The notes: generated by a model from the sequence alone, not told the origin. A DNA stretch of 64,000 nucleotides from Catalimonadaceae bacterium JC749 (GCA_021730635.1 JAJNNC010000012.1:1-64000); one strand, 5' to 3'. Shown: positions 46,993 through 56,882, counted from the first letter of the stretch. A program made the numbers and translations.

Positions 46993-47779
46993 ACTCAAAT
47001 TGCTGTATGGTCATATCAAAACCATCAAACACACCATAGGTGTTGTGAGTAAGCCATTCACCTATGTTGATATAACGGCTGTGTTCCTGGACAGGCAGGT
47101 CGAGAGGCAGATGTCGATGCCCAAATACGTAAAAATCATGATGTTGCCTTTGTTCTATTTCACAACAATGCAGATAAATCCATTCTTTTTCTTTACCCTG
47201 AAAAGACTCATCTTTTCTCAAATTCTTTTGTCGGCTGCTCCTCGACCAATACTGCGCCAAACCCATGCCAAGATCAGGATGAATTTTAGAAAAAAGCCAT
47301 TGGCAGGTTTTCGATTTAAAAAATTTCTTAATCAGCTTATAGGTATTGTCTCCCGGGCCCAACCCATCGCCATGTCCGATGTACAGCTTCTTTTGGTTAA
47401 TTGTAACAGACACCGGATGGTATAATACGGGAATACCCAGTTCCTGGGTAAAGTAATCAAACATCCACATATCGTGGTTACCCGTGAAAAAATAAATGGG
47501 TAACCCCTGATCTCTCAAAGTGGCAAGCTTTCCCAGAAATCGAACATATCCTTTCGGGATGGTATATTTGTATTCAAACCAGAAATCAAAAAGATCGCCC
47601 AGGAGCCACAGCATAGCCGCATCTTCCTGAATAGTCTCCAACCAGCGGATTACTTTTTTTTCTCTCTTCCGGCTACTGGTATAATCTGGCGTTCCAAAGT
47701 GAAAATCAGAGGCAAAATAAGCTTTTTGATGGGGTGGAATATGTAAGGGGTGAGGGAATAGCACTTTTTCATGGTCCAT
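46982..47779 (-). CDS. lpxH: UDP-2,3-diacylglucosamine diphosphatase
   Basis: 265 residues from ATG 47779 (longer frame to 47812 unlikely). It is a calcineurin-like phosphoesterase that cleaves UDP-diacylglucosamine to lipid X in lipid A synthesis. Metal motifs: ASDFHFG (D25, H27), GDLFDFWFEY, FTGNHDMWMFD, IGHGDGLG and FGHRHLPLD. The WRSSR-like region and overall length fit LpxH rather than LpxI. Two more genes follow on the same strand, and ftsH lies upstream beyond a terminator. Confidence 0.93.
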   Translation of the reverse strand: MDHEKVLFPHPLHIPPHQKAYFASDFHFGTPDYTSSRKREKKVIRWLETIQEDAAMLWLLGDLFDFWFEYKYTIPKGYVRFLGKLATLRDQGLPIYFFTGNHDMWMFDYFTQELGIPVLYHPVSVTINQKKLYIGHGDGLGPGDNTYKLIKKFFKSKTCQWLFSKIHPDLGMGLAQYWSRSSRQKNLRKDESFQGKEKEWIYLHCCEIEQRQHHDFYVFGHRHLPLDLPVQEHSRYINIGEWLTHNTYGVFDGFDMTIQQFEYVR

Positions 47780-47810
47780 GAGGACACAAATGTACAACGG
47801 TTTCACTAAC

Positions 47811-47840
47811 AAAAAAAAGAGCTGAAGGTCCAGCTCTTTT
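47811..47840. terminator. Bidirectional-type terminator after ftsH
   Basis: A 10-bp perfect stem (aaaagagctg at 47815-47824, cagctctttt at 47831-47840) with a 6-nt loop and a run of eight A on the left (47811-47818). Read on the minus strand, the hairpin is followed by U bases, so it ends ftsH transcripts 13 bp after the stop and separates ftsH from lpxH. Confidence 0.9.
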
Positions 47841-47852
47841 ATATATCTTCAA

Positions 47853-49928
47853 TCAATTATTTTTATTTTCTTCCACCGAGGACGGTTCTTCTTCCTTACT
47901 ATCCGCTATTTTTCCGTTAGGGTTTTTAGATTTCTTTACTTTTTCATCTGTCAACCCTTCTTTTACCTCATCTCTTTTGCTGGTATACGCTTCATAATTG
48001 GTAGGCTTGTTAAAAGGCCTTTTACCAATCAGGCGCTCCAGGTCAAACTGGAACAAAATTTCTTTATCCAATAATTCCTTAGCCACAGTTTCCAGTTCGT
48101 TTCTTCTGGCAGTCAGCAATTCTTTCGTATGTTTGTAAGCCTCCGTAATGAGCTTTCTTACCTCTTCGTCTATCGTCTCCGCTGTAGCTTCAGAATACGG
48201 TTTGTTGAAAGAATAATCGGGCTGCTGAGAATCATAGAAAGAGATATTACCCAGTTTTTCATTCATCCCATAAATAGTGACCATACTATAAGCCATCTTG
48301 GTCACTCTTTCCAGGTCATTTTGCGCTCCGGTTGAGATCTTACCAAAGATCACATCCTCGGCCGCACGACCTCCCAGCGCCATACACATTTCATCAAACA
48401 ATTGTTCAGTCCGATACAGAAACTGCTCTTTCGGTAGGTATTGGGCATATCCTAAAGCCGCTACCCCACGAGGGACAATGCTTACTTTAACCAAAGGATC
48501 TGCATGTTCGAGAAACCAGCCAGCAATGGCATGACCTGCTTCATGATAAGCCACAATCATTTTTTCTTCCGGAGAAATTATTTTATTCTTTTTCTCCAAA
48601 CCACCAATAACACGGTCTATAGCGTCCTGGAAATCCTGTGGCTCTACTGATTTTTTGTTTTTTCTGGCAGCAATCAGTGCGGCTTCATTACATACGTTTG
48701 CGATTTCAGCTCCTGCAAAACCAGGAGTTTGGGCCGCCAGCTTTTTCGGATCCACTTCCTTTGAAGTCTTAATAGGTTTCAGATGCACCTTGAAGATAGC
48801 TTCACGCCCTACGATATCTGGCTTGTCAATAGAAATCTGGCGATCGAACCGGCCGGGGCGTAACAGTGCTGAGTCTAGCACATCCGGGCGGTTGGTGGCT
48901 GCCAGTATAATCACACCAGAATCGGTGGAGAAACCATCCATCTCAGCCAGCAAAGAGTTTAGTGTATTTTCTCTTTCATCATTAGAGCCTGGCATAGAAC
49001 CTCTACCCCGGGCACGACCTACCGCATCAATTTCGTCAATAAAAATAATACAAGGCGCTTTTTCTTTCGCCTGCTTGAATAGGTCTCTTACCCGGGCGGC
49101 ACCCACTCCCACAAACATTTCTACAAAGTCTGAACCTGACAAGGTGAAGAATGGGACCCCAGCTTCTCCGGCCACTGCTTTGGCCAGAAGGGTTTTACCA
49201 GTACCGGGTGTTCCGATCAGCAAAGCACCTTTAGGAATCTTCCCACCCAGGTCGGTGTATTTACCTGGATTCTTAAGAAATTCTACAATTTCTTTGATTT
49301 CTTCTTTGGCTTCATCAAGACCTGCTACATTATCAAACGTAATGTTGACCTTATTTTCGGCGTCGAACAAAGCGGCGCGGGATTTTCCTATATTGAAAAT
49401 CTGTCCACCAGGACCCGCTCCTCCGGCCATGCGCCGCATCAGGAACCAGAAACCAAACAGTAACAGGAATAAAACACCCCAATTAATCAGAAAGCTGGTG
49501 ATGTCGGACCTTTCTTCTACCTGGTAACCAATCCTGTCTTCTTCAGCCACATTTTCCTGAGCTTCTTCAAAGCGTCGGTCAAATATTTCCGGATTGGCAA
49601 TCTTTAGTTTGTAATGTGGACCGGTGGAAATAGAGAATGGATTCTTCTCCTCCAGTTCATTGCGGTATTCAGGTTGCTGAAGTGCCTCACTTTTGAGGGT
49701 AACTTCCACTAAGTTCTGATTGGACACCAGCGTTACCTGACGTACATCGCCATCCTGCAACATTTCTTCAAACCTCTTCTGCGAGATTTGAACTGCCGAA
49801 GAATTTCTATTAAAATAAGTGACACCAAAGATTAAGGCCACCAAAGAAATAATGATCCAGATCTGATAATTAGGTCTTTGAGGCGGCTTTGGCATTATAT
49901 TTTTTTTCTTTTTTGTGTTCTCTGCCAT
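47853..49928 (-). CDS. ftsH: ATP-dependent zinc metalloprotease FtsH
   Basis: 691 residues. Two N-terminal membrane helices (about 20-40 and 150-167) flank a periplasmic domain; the AAA+ domain has Walker [20 protein letters not shown] and the second region of homology [10 protein letters not shown]. The peptidase site is HEAGH at H462-H466. It degrades membrane and regulatory proteins. Lysine/glutamate-rich C-terminal tail (about 660-691). It follows rsfS by 87 bp on the same strand. Confidence 0.96.
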   Translation of the reverse strand: MAENTKKKKNIMPKPPQRPNYQIWIIISLVALIFGVTYFNRNSSAVQISQKRFEEMLQDGDVRQVTLVSNQNLVEVTLKSEALQQPEYRNELEEKNPFSISTGPHYKLKIANPEIFDRRFEEAQENVAEEDRIGYQVEERSDITSFLINWGVLFLLLFGFWFLMRRMAGGAGPGGQIFNIGKSRAALFDAENKVNITFDNVAGLDEAKEEIKEIVEFLKNPGKYTDLGGKIPKGALLIGTPGTGKTLLAKAVAGEAGVPFFTLSGSDFVEMFVGVGAARVRDLFKQAKEKAPCIIFIDEIDAVGRARGRGSMPGSNDERENTLNSLLAEMDGFSTDSGVIILAATNRPDVLDSALLRPGRFDRQISIDKPDIVGREAIFKVHLKPIKTSKEVDPKKLAAQTPGFAGAEIANVCNEAALIAARKNKKSVEPQDFQDAIDRVIGGLEKKNKIISPEEKMIVAYHEAGHAIAGWFLEHADPLVKVSIVPRGVAALGYAQYLPKEQFLYRTEQLFDEMCMALGGRAAEDVIFGKISTGAQNDLERVTKMAYSMVTIYGMNEKLGNISFYDSQQPDYSFNKPYSEATAETIDEEVRKLITEAYKHTKELLTARRNELETVAKELLDKEILFQFDLERLIGKRPFNKPTNYEAYTSKRDEVKEGLTDEKVKKSKNPNGKIADSKEEEPSSVEENKNN

Positions 49929-50015
49929 TGAAATTAAACTCCTATAATCAAACTTCGCTTTAAACTAAGTATTTTCCCATAAACTATTGTAACAACGTAA
50001 TATTATTTCCAAAGT

Positions 50016-50378
50016 TTATGACTGATAAGCAGGCTCTACGACGGTGGTTACAGCATCTCCCCATAGTTCTTCCAGGCCATAAAACTCTCTTCTGTCTTTC
50101 TTGAAAACATGCGCTACTACATTGACATAATCTAATAGCACCCATTCCTTGTTTTCTTTTCCTTCCCGGTGCCATGGATTTTCCTTTGTCTTTTTATGAA
50201 CTTCTTTCTCTATGGATTCAGATATCGCATCAATTTGCGTATCAGAATTGCCTGAACAAATGACGAAGAAATCTGCGATTGCATTTTTTATTTTTCTCAA
50301 ATCCATCACCACAACATCTTCCGCTTTTTTTTCCTGCATACCCTCCACAATAATTTGACTAAGTTCTTCTGAATTCAT
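50016..50378 (-). CDS. rsfS: Ribosome silencing factor
   Basis: 120 residues, full-length Iojap/RsfS protein. Motifs: DVVVMDLRKIKNAIADFFVICSG near residues 21-43, NSDTQIDAISESIE, WVLLDYVNVVAHVF (about 84-97) and REFYGLEELWGDA at the C-terminus. It binds uL14 and blocks joining of ribosomal subunits when nutrients run low. Probably co-transcribed with ftsH; divergent from birA across 60 bp. A birA/rsfS/ftsH neighbourhood is one I recall as common in Bacteroidota. Confidence 0.95.
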   Translation of the reverse strand: MNSEELSQIIVEGMQEKKAEDVVVMDLRKIKNAIADFFVICSGNSDTQIDAISESIEKEVHKKTKENPWHREGKENKEWVLLDYVNVVAHVFKKDRREFYGLEELWGDAVTTVVEPAYQS

Positions 50379-50438
50379 GAAAAATTTTTCTGCTTATTTT
50401 TGTGAATAATTATTTAAAATACAATAATACTAAAATCA

Positions 50439-51194
50439 TTGAATAGAATTTCTATTCCCACCCAATTCGTAGGGCAGCAGTGGCTTTATTACCCTGTCTG
50501 TCCTTCTACCAATACTGAAGCCCTGCGACTTGTTAATGAAAACAAGGTGCAGCAAGGGGCTATCGTGATTACAGATCATCAAACGGCCGGTCGCGGGCAA
50601 CGAGACAACACATGGGAAGCGGCACCTGGGCAAAACCTTACCTTTTCCATCGTACTATATCCTGCCCTGCCTGTGACCCTCCAATATCACCTCAGTATTA
50701 TGGCTTCTCTTGCCGTAACCGATGCCTTGCATGCCTGTCAGTATGATAGGATACAAATTAAGTGGCCCAATGATATCTTTTACCTTGATAACAAAGTATG
50801 TGGTATTTTGATACAGAACAATCTAAAAAACAATAAGATTCAGTCTGTTGTCGTAGGAATCGGAATAAATGTCAATCAAATGCATTTTTCGAATCCTAAA
50901 GCTACTTCCTTATCTCTCATACAGGGTAAGACGGTTGAGCGGGAAGAAATATTGTCAAAGGTGTTATATTTCCTCGAAAAACGGTATAGGCAACTGGAAA
51001 ACAGGGCTGTAGAATATTTAGAGCAGGATTATTTAAAAAATATGTACTGGATTAATGAAAGTCACCAGTTTGCCGACCCTTCTGGCGTTTTTGATGGCAT
51101 TATCCGAGGGATCAATGCTTATGGGCAGCTTTTGGTAGAGACAGGGGGAGATTTGAGAAGTTACGGACTCAAAGAGATACGCTATGTTTCTTAG
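50439..51194 (+). CDS. birA: Biotin--[acetyl-CoA-carboxylase] ligase
   Basis: 251 residues. It attaches biotin to the carboxyl carrier protein. Catalytic-domain motifs: CPSTNTEALRL near residue 22, TAGRGQRDNTWEA (about 49-61), IQIKWPNDIFYLDNKVCGILIQ (about 105-126) and VVVGIGINVNQ. There is no N-terminal DNA-binding domain, so it is a non-regulatory ligase. The start is a TTG at 50439: an in-frame stop at 50415-50417 and no ATG or GTG before the conserved core leave no better choice. Confidence 0.92.
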   Translation: MNRISIPTQFVGQQWLYYPVCPSTNTEALRLVNENKVQQGAIVITDHQTAGRGQRDNTWEAAPGQNLTFSIVLYPALPVTLQYHLSIMASLAVTDALHACQYDRIQIKWPNDIFYLDNKVCGILIQNNLKNNKIQSVVVGIGINVNQMHFSNPKATSLSLIQGKTVEREEILSKVLYFLEKRYRQLENRAVEYLEQDYLKNMYWINESHQFADPSGVFDGIIRGINAYGQLLVETGGDLRSYGLKEIRYVS

Positions 51195-51244
51195 TGATGC
51201 CACCCTGCTGTCAAGGAAATAATAAAAGTAAGTCCACAAGGCAA

Positions 51245-51275
51245 TTTGATGTTGCGTCATAATGTAGTAATTTCG
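51245..51275 (+). promoter_or_regulatory. ahcY: Bacteroidota-type promoter for ahcY
   Basis: TTTG at 51245-51248, a 19-bp spacer, and taatttcg at 51268-51275, which matches the TAnnTTTG consensus at seven of eight positions. The expected transcription start lies a few bases on, about 15 bp upstream of the ahcY ATG. Confidence 0.5.
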
Positions 51276-51295
51276 CGAAAAAACAAAATAGAATT

Positions 51296-52603
51296 ATGGT
51301 TGAAGAAAAATTGAATTACAAAGTTAAAGATATTGCTCTGGCTGACTGGGGCAGAAAAGAGATCCGGCTGGCAGAAGCAGAAATGCCTGGCTTAATGGCT
51401 ATCCGGGAAGAATATGGTCAGGACAAACCTCTTAAAGGAGCCCGCATTGCAGGTTGTTTGCACATGACTATCCAGACGGCCGTGCTGATAGAAACGCTGG
51501 TTGAATTAGGCGCAGAAGTGACCTGGTCTTCCTGTAACATTTTTTCTACCCAGGACCACGCTGCCGCTGCCATTGCCGCTGCCGGTATCCCGGTTTATGC
51601 CTGGAAAGGCATGACAGAAGAGGAGTTTTTCTGGTGCATAGAGCAGACACTTTTCTTTGGAGACGATAAGAAACCATTGAATATGATTTTGGATGATGGA
51701 GGCGACCTGACCAATATGGTACTGGATAAATATCCGGAAATGGTAAAGGGCATCAGAGGAATTTCGGAAGAAACAACTACCGGCGTGCACCGGCTGTATG
51801 AAAGAATGAAAAAAGGTACGCTGTCGCTTCCTGCTATCAATGTGAATGATTCGGTTACGAAGTCCAAGTTTGATAACAAATATGGCTGTAAGGAGTCTTT
51901 GGTGGATGCTATTCGCAGAGCTACAGACGTGATGATGGCCGGAAAAGTAGCGGTTGTGGCTGGCTATGGAGATGTGGGTAAAGGTTCTGCACAATCTCTT
52001 CGTGGCGCAGGGGTGCGGGTTATTGTCACAGAAATTGATCCTATCTGCGCATTGCAAGCAGCCATGGACGGATTTGCTGTTAAAAAAATGGACAATGCCG
52101 TGGCTGATGCTGATATTGTGGTGACGGCTACTGGTAATAAAGATATTATCAAAGATCGCCATTTCAAGAAAATGAAAGATAAAGCCATTGTCTGCAACAT
52201 TGGCCACTTCGACAATGAAATTGATGTAGCCTGGCTGAACAAAAATGCAAGGAACAAAACCGAAATCAAACCGCAGGTAGATTTGTATGAGCTGGACAAC
52301 GGCAATGAAATCATCCTTCTGGCGGAAGGGCGGTTGGTGAACCTGGGTTGTGCAACCGGTCACCCTTCTTTTGTCATGTCTAACTCTTTCTCCAACCAGG
52401 TACTGGCTCAGATAGAACTGTGGAAGTATACAGATAAATATGAGCCTGGCGTATATGTGTTGCCCAAACATCTGGATGAGAAAGTAGCAGCTTTTCACCT
52501 GGCGAAGATAGGCGCTGAACTGGATACGCTGACATCCGATCAGGCAGAATACATTGGGGTGGAGGTAAAAGGCCCTTTCAAGCCGGATTATTACCGTTAT
52601 TAA
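51296..52603 (+). CDS. ahcY: Adenosylhomocysteinase
   Basis: 435 residues. It hydrolyses S-adenosylhomocysteine to adenosine and homocysteine, recycling the product of SAM-dependent methylation. The N-terminal [16 protein letters not shown], the substrate region [16 protein letters not shown] (about 80-95), DDGGDLT near 139, the NAD site [12 protein letters not shown] (about 221-232) and the C-terminal FKPDYYRY ending are all family features. Single transcription unit with its own promoter, ended by a palindrome shared with the convergent gene. Confidence 0.97.
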   Translation: MVEEKLNYKVKDIALADWGRKEIRLAEAEMPGLMAIREEYGQDKPLKGARIAGCLHMTIQTAVLIETLVELGAEVTWSSCNIFSTQDHAAAAIAAAGIPVYAWKGMTEEEFFWCIEQTLFFGDDKKPLNMILDDGGDLTNMVLDKYPEMVKGIRGISEETTTGVHRLYERMKKGTLSLPAINVNDSVTKSKFDNKYGCKESLVDAIRRATDVMMAGKVAVVAGYGDVGKGSAQSLRGAGVRVIVTEIDPICALQAAMDGFAVKKMDNAVADADIVVTATGNKDIIKDRHFKKMKDKAIVCNIGHFDNEIDVAWLNKNARNKTEIKPQVDLYELDNGNEIILLAEGRLVNLGCATGHPSFVMSNSFSNQVLAQIELWKYTDKYEPGVYVLPKHLDEKVAAFHLAKIGAELDTLTSDQAEYIGVEVKGPFKPDYYRY

Positions 52604-52636
52604 TCAATAGTCAGCAAGCATATGATGGTATAAGAT

Positions 52637-52670
52637 GCTGTAAGAACATGATTAATCATGTTCTTACAGC
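52637..52670. terminator. 34-bp perfect palindrome between convergent ahcY and GT4 genes
   Basis: gctgtaagaacatgatt is followed immediately by its exact reverse complement, giving a 17-bp stem with no unpaired bases apart from the turn. The right arm covers the last codons of the GT4 gene. It has no long T-run but sits where both convergent transcripts end, so a bidirectional terminator or mRNA-end structure is likely. Confidence 0.7.
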
Positions 52671-53759
52671 TTGAAGCACTGCCTGATACACCCGGAAAGT
52701 CTGGCTGGCTGTATTTTCTTTGGTAAAATCATCTAACAGATGCTGGTAAGCATTATCAACCAGATGTGATCTGAGCGAAGGGTCTTCCGTTATTTTTTTC
52801 AAATGAGCTGCCAGCATAGGCGCTTCTTTGATGCCTGCCAGCAGCCCGGTTCTTTCGTGAATGACCATTTCCGGAATACCACCGGCACGGGTGGCTACCA
52901 CCGGTACTTTGCAGGCAAAGGCATCCAGCACACTGGTACCTAAGCCTTCTGTTTGAGAAGTGATTAAAAATATATCCAGTTCCGGTAAAATTTCGGGAAT
53001 GTTAGGCAAAAAGCCTGTCAGTATGATCTTTTGGCTTAATCCTTTTTGGGCAATATATTGTTGAATGGCCTTGCTTTCCGGGCCCTCTCCAATAATCAGA
53101 AAATAAGCAGCAGGATAATCTTTTAAAAAGAGCTCGGCCGTATCTACAAAAGTATAATAATCTTTGTGGGCTGCAATGGCAGAAGTGTTACCTATTAGCA
53201 GGGCCTCATCCGGAATGTGATACCGGTTTCTCAAATAACCTGAAGGAGGCTGTTGAAAGCGGGTAAGGTCGATGCCGCTGTGAATGGTAAGACATCTTTC
53301 TGGGCGTCTAATATTTCTCCTGACTATCTGCTCTATGGTATGAGAAACACAGATAATCTTTTTGATGGCAGCATGATTATATTTCCATTGGGTCAGGAAG
53401 TTATTCCGGATAGGAAAATCTACGCGGCGGCTCAGGACAAGTGGCGTGGTATTTCCCAAAAGGTGTGATAACACAGCCAGACTATGCGACTTCGCACTAT
53501 GCATATGGATAAGGTCAACCTTCTCCTGCTTGCATATTTTTTTGATACCTGCAGTGGTCCTCAGATCTGTACTTCCTTTAAAGGGCAGGTCAACATGTTC
53601 CCAATTTTTTTGAAGACAATAGGCTGCAAAGGCAGAGTCCGTTCGGCAGGCTATAGTATTTTCCACACCGATTTTGCTAAGTTCCTCCACAAGGTAAGCG
53701 ATTTGTTGCTCGCCCCCCCGCCAGCTGGCTTCAGAACTAAGATGGAGGATTTTCATCAT
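52656..53759 (-). CDS. Glycosyltransferase family 4 (surface glycan)
   Basis: 367 residues. GT-B fold: N-terminal ILHLSSEASWRGGEQQIAYLVEEL, Rossmann-type second half with LLIGNTSAIAAHKDYYTFVDTAE, FLIIGEGPESKAIQ, IILTGFLPNIPEIL, and the EX7E donor site in TEGLGTSVLDAFACKVPVVATRAGG. It moves a nucleotide sugar onto a growing glycan. A run of seven G (minus strand; 53713-53719) encodes RGG near residue 14, a possible slippage site. First of a six-gene glycan group; its stop lies inside the palindrome above. Confidence 0.9.
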   Translation of the reverse strand: MMKILHLSSEASWRGGEQQIAYLVEELSKIGVENTIACRTDSAFAAYCLQKNWEHVDLPFKGSTDLRTTAGIKKICKQEKVDLIHMHSAKSHSLAVLSHLLGNTTPLVLSRRVDFPIRNNFLTQWKYNHAAIKKIICVSHTIEQIVRRNIRRPERCLTIHSGIDLTRFQQPPSGYLRNRYHIPDEALLIGNTSAIAAHKDYYTFVDTAELFLKDYPAAYFLIIGEGPESKAIQQYIAQKGLSQKIILTGFLPNIPEILPELDIFLITSQTEGLGTSVLDAFACKVPVVATRAGGIPEMVIHERTGLLAGIKEAPMLAAHLKKITEDPSLRSHLVDNAYQHLLDDFTKENTASQTFRVYQAVLQAVRT

Positions 53760-53790
53760 AATGTCTTCAGATATGCAATGAGCTTTATTG

Positions 53791-54639
53791 TTAGATTTTC
53801 ATAGCCAATAGCCTGAAACTTGCTTTGTATGGATAGCTATAGGCTTGTTTTTCAATGATTTTTCTGCTGAGAGCCGACTGTTCAGGTTTAAATTTGCGAT
53901 CGTTCCCTAACAGGACTACTTTAAATTGATAATGTTTTTCCAGTAAATCTTTCAGGGTAAAAGGGCTATAATAAAAAAGATGCTGCCAGGAATCGTAATA
54001 GCTTCCTTTCTTTTTTTTCAGATGAAGCAACTCCAATCCTTTTTTCATTTTGACAGAGAAAGCTGCAATATTAGGGCAGGCAATATATAGAATACCGCCT
54101 TTTTTTAGCAGGTCGTAACATTTCTTGAGATAAGCGGAAGGATTTTTCGGGTGTTCGATCACATGATTTAAATATACGCAATCATAATCATGAGGATCAT
54201 AAACTAGGTCGACGAACTGACCACTCCGGATGCTCATCCCCAGTTCCTTGGAAAGTTGCTTGGTAAAATCAGGATCAACCTCATATCCTTCGGGTTGCCA
54301 TCCTCTTTCCTGAGCCACCATCAGATCATGACCTCTTCCACAACCTACCGATAAAAATTTGCCCGGAGCAACAAATTTTTCTATATCTGTCAGATTTAAG
54401 GCATGGAGATATTTGCGAAGGTTTTCTGCTTTAAAATACCTATGGTGTTTTTCGTCCATCGCCTGATAGCCACTGTAAAAGTTTGCCAGGTACTCATCTG
54501 AATATTGAGGATTCATAAACTCTATCCGGCAATTGGCACACTTAAAAATCTGTATTCCCCTGTAATCAGTAAGATGCGGATGAATATGCGGAGAGTCACA
54601 GAGGTCACATTGATGCAGAGGGCTGTCAAAATCAGGCAT
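53791..54639 (-). CDS. SAM-dependent methyltransferase with N-terminal zinc ribbon
   Basis: 282 residues. Two CxxC pairs (QCDLCDS near residue 9-15 and FKCANCRIEF near 32-41) form a zinc ribbon typical of sugar-modifying methyltransferases. The class I domain follows, with motif I KFLSVGCGRGHDL (about 93-105), a YDCVYLNHVIEHPKNP motif, and KKGGILYIACPN. It likely methylates a sugar or glycolipid during surface-glycan synthesis, as its neighbours suggest. It ends 31 bp before the GT4 start. Confidence 0.88.
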   Translation of the reverse strand: MPDFDSPLHQCDLCDSPHIHPHLTDYRGIQIFKCANCRIEFMNPQYSDEYLANFYSGYQAMDEKHHRYFKAENLRKYLHALNLTDIEKFVAPGKFLSVGCGRGHDLMVAQERGWQPEGYEVDPDFTKQLSKELGMSIRSGQFVDLVYDPHDYDCVYLNHVIEHPKNPSAYLKKCYDLLKKGGILYIACPNIAAFSVKMKKGLELLHLKKKKGSYYDSWQHLFYYSPFTLKDLLEKHYQFKVVLLGNDRKFKPEQSALSRKIIEKQAYSYPYKASFRLLAMKI

Positions 54640-54859
54640 AGAGAAAATTTATCGTTGTTATCAGAGCGCTCAAAAATGCTATTGTCGGACAAGAAAGTCA
54701 AATACGGGTCTTTATTCGGTGTCGTCCGTTTGTATTATATTATTTGGTATTACTCGCATCGGGAACCTTGGCGTTCTTTTTAAGAAATGAACCAAAACCT
54801 TATGGATAAGTTTCTGCTTTTTCCACTAAAAGCAATGGATCAGAACCAACACACTGGTT

Positions 54860-55678
54860 TTAAAGCTCAAAGCCTTTTTTCTTCCAAAACAGGTTGACGT
54901 TGTGGTCTTGAGCCAAAATGTCTTCCCTGGAAATTTCAACCAGCCGGCCTTCTGTAATCAGGTGAGGTATAAAAGCAAATCCGTAGAGCAGGTTCAGCAA
55001 ATCTTCATGGGCCACGCCCCCTTTTTTCATATAATGAGGAGAATACTCTGCCAAAATATAAGGGGTATGGGCTAAGGCCTGTTGTGCTCCTTTGAAAGCA
55101 AAATACTCATACCCTTCAATATCTATTTTAATGAATTTTATTTTCTCAGCCTCAATATGATGCTCCTTTATATAATGATCCAGTGAGGTGGTCCGAACCT
55201 CCACTTGTGTACCTGCATTGATCGGCAATAATGAATGGCGGCCCTGGTTTTTAGAAGGATATTGGTATAGGATTTTTGTGTCCTCTGTATTGGAAACAGC
55301 CTCCTTGTTAATCACTACCTGATGAGCTTTGTTAATGCTCACATTGTGTTCCAGCAATGAAAAATTGACAGGGTCTGGTTCAAAGGCATGTATTTTAACG
55401 GAAGCCGGGGCTCTTTTACTAAGCAAAATGGAGTACCATCCCATATTGGCGCCAACATCAAAAAGAACATCGTTTTCCGCTAGGGGTAGGTTTTCCAACA
55501 GAAAAGAGGTGAGGTCTGCTTCGTATATTCTTCCTTTATAGATGATTCGTCCTGCTACATCTTCGGTTTTAAATTTAAATTGCAGACCAAATTGCGGCAC
55601 GCTGGCTGTCATATAATCTTTATGAATGATCCATCGACAAAAAAGATAAATGAGTGACTTGAAATAATAGCGTATCAT
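54860..55678 (-). CDS. FkbM family methyltransferase
   Basis: 272 residues. FkbM core: DVLFDVGANMGWYSILLSKRAP (about 73-94) as SAM motif I, HAFEPDPVNFSLLEHNVSIN, and IKFIKIDIEGYEYFAFKGAQQAL (about 180-202). An N-terminal arm of about 70 residues precedes the domain. FkbM enzymes O-methylate sugars or other small molecules. With the second methyltransferase and glycosyltransferases around it, a glycan substrate is probable. It is separated from both neighbours by over 200 bp. Confidence 0.9.
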   Translation of the reverse strand: MIRYYFKSLIYLFCRWIIHKDYMTASVPQFGLQFKFKTEDVAGRIIYKGRIYEADLTSFLLENLPLAENDVLFDVGANMGWYSILLSKRAPASVKIHAFEPDPVNFSLLEHNVSINKAHQVVINKEAVSNTEDTKILYQYPSKNQGRHSLLPINAGTQVEVRTTSLDHYIKEHHIEAEKIKFIKIDIEGYEYFAFKGAQQALAHTPYILAEYSPHYMKKGGVAHEDLLNLLYGFAFIPHLITEGRLVEISREDILAQDHNVNLFWKKKGFEL

Positions 55679-55941
55679 CGTGATGAGTAGTTAAGGGTAG
55701 GCTGCGCTGACTGAGCACAGATGGCATTAGCAGGGTATTGAACTGTTATTGTCTTTCGCATTTTCTGGCAATTCTAATAAAAAAGCTTTAGAAATCTCCT
55801 AAAACTATGCAGGAATTCACAGAATGCCAGGGGAGGATTTAGGCAGCCAATGTAGAGGTATTCTATTCTGTTTAGCGGGGCAGACATTTAGAAAAAGCGG
55901 TCGTAGTATAGAATTTCAGAAAGTCAAGCTCACTGAAAGTG

Positions 55942-56751
55942 TCAAAGAGGGAGAGAGGAGTCCTGAGCAGCCGGCGTGACCGGTTTGTTGCGATACAGTT
56001 CCCGGAGTTTTGCATACTTGATAAACTTATAATAAGCAGCGTTTTTGCAGATGATAAAACCCTCTAACCCGTCCAGAAATCCCAATTGCAGAATATATCT
56101 TTTCAGAAAGAGGAAAGGAGGGTAAATGATCAAATGCCATAAAAAATAGGCTTTTTTTCTGGCAAAATACTGTTGGGCACCAATAGATGAAAATTTGTTG
56201 GTTTGGTCCACATGTTGTGCTATAGAATCATAAGAATAATGCAGTAAATCTCCTTGGAGGTGCTCAATTTGTGTGTTTTTCTGCAATTTGACGGAATCAT
56301 GGGGGTTGATACCAGCCCAATGGCCTTTGTGGCGGTTCCAAAGCCTTAATTTCTTGTCCGGATACCAGCCAGAATGACGAATCCATCGACCACAGTAATT
56401 GGTGAGCCGGTTGAAAGTATATCCGTCGGCTACCCAGTTCTTTTTAACTGCTGCCACAGACTGTTTTAAGGCGTCAGAAAGGACTTCGTCTGCATCCAGG
56501 GAGAGCACATGGTCATAAGTAGCTTGTTGAACGGCAAAATTCTTCTGCTCAATATGACCCTCAAAAGCATGCTCTATCCATCGCACGGGCAGACTGTCGC
56601 AAATTTCTTTGGTACGATCGGTAGAAAAAGAATCCACTACCACGATTTCGTCTGCTATTTCCTGTAAAGAATGTATGCAGCGTGCTATATTTTTTTCTTC
56701 GTTCAGGGTAATGATGACAGCAGAAATTTTTATACTTTTATTGGGCATCAC
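55942..56751 (-). CDS. Glycosyltransferase family 2, WaaE/KdtX-like
   Basis: 269 residues. GT-A fold: ISAVIITLNEEKNIARCIHSL (about 8-28), EIVVVDSFSTDRTKEIC, and DxD-type LSLDADEVLS (about 92-101). The WYPDKKLRLWNRHKGHW segment and the C-terminal membrane-associated stretch (LWHLIIYPPFLFLKRYILQLGFLDG) match the WaaE/LPS beta-1,4-glucosyltransferase group. It probably adds a sugar to the LPS core. It is divergent from the GT9 gene 131 bp away. Confidence 0.88.
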   Translation of the reverse strand: MMPNKSIKISAVIITLNEEKNIARCIHSLQEIADEIVVVDSFSTDRTKEICDSLPVRWIEHAFEGHIEQKNFAVQQATYDHVLSLDADEVLSDALKQSVAAVKKNWVADGYTFNRLTNYCGRWIRHSGWYPDKKLRLWNRHKGHWAGINPHDSVKLQKNTQIEHLQGDLLHYSYDSIAQHVDQTNKFSSIGAQQYFARKKAYFLWHLIIYPPFLFLKRYILQLGFLDGLEGFIICKNAAYYKFIKYAKLRELYRNKPVTPAAQDSSLPL

Positions 56752-56882
56752 ATCAATGAAGATTTTGCTGCGAAGTTGATAACTTAAATGTAAAAGGCCA
56801 ACTTTTTCGTTTTCCTTGTCAAAAAATACCAGCCACCGCTAAAAAAACTAAAACAGTTTGCCTGAATCCTTATTTTTGCTTC

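Noticed and set aside
48655-49527. A 290-residue plus-strand frame opposite ftsH.
   Set aside because: It lies fully antisense to the AAA+ domain of FtsH; serine/alanine/proline-rich shadow composition and no domain.
51506-52498. A 330-residue open frame on the minus strand, antisense to ahcY.
   Set aside because: It lies completely inside the strongly conserved ahcY gene, has no recognisable domain and has cysteine/histidine-rich composition typical of reverse-frame shadows.
55679-55941. Imperfect inverted repeat (ctggca..ttct at 55765-55775, agaatgccag at 55821-55830) in the FkbM-GT2 gap.
   Set aside because: It needs a one-base bulge and a loop of about 45 nt; too weak to call a functional element.
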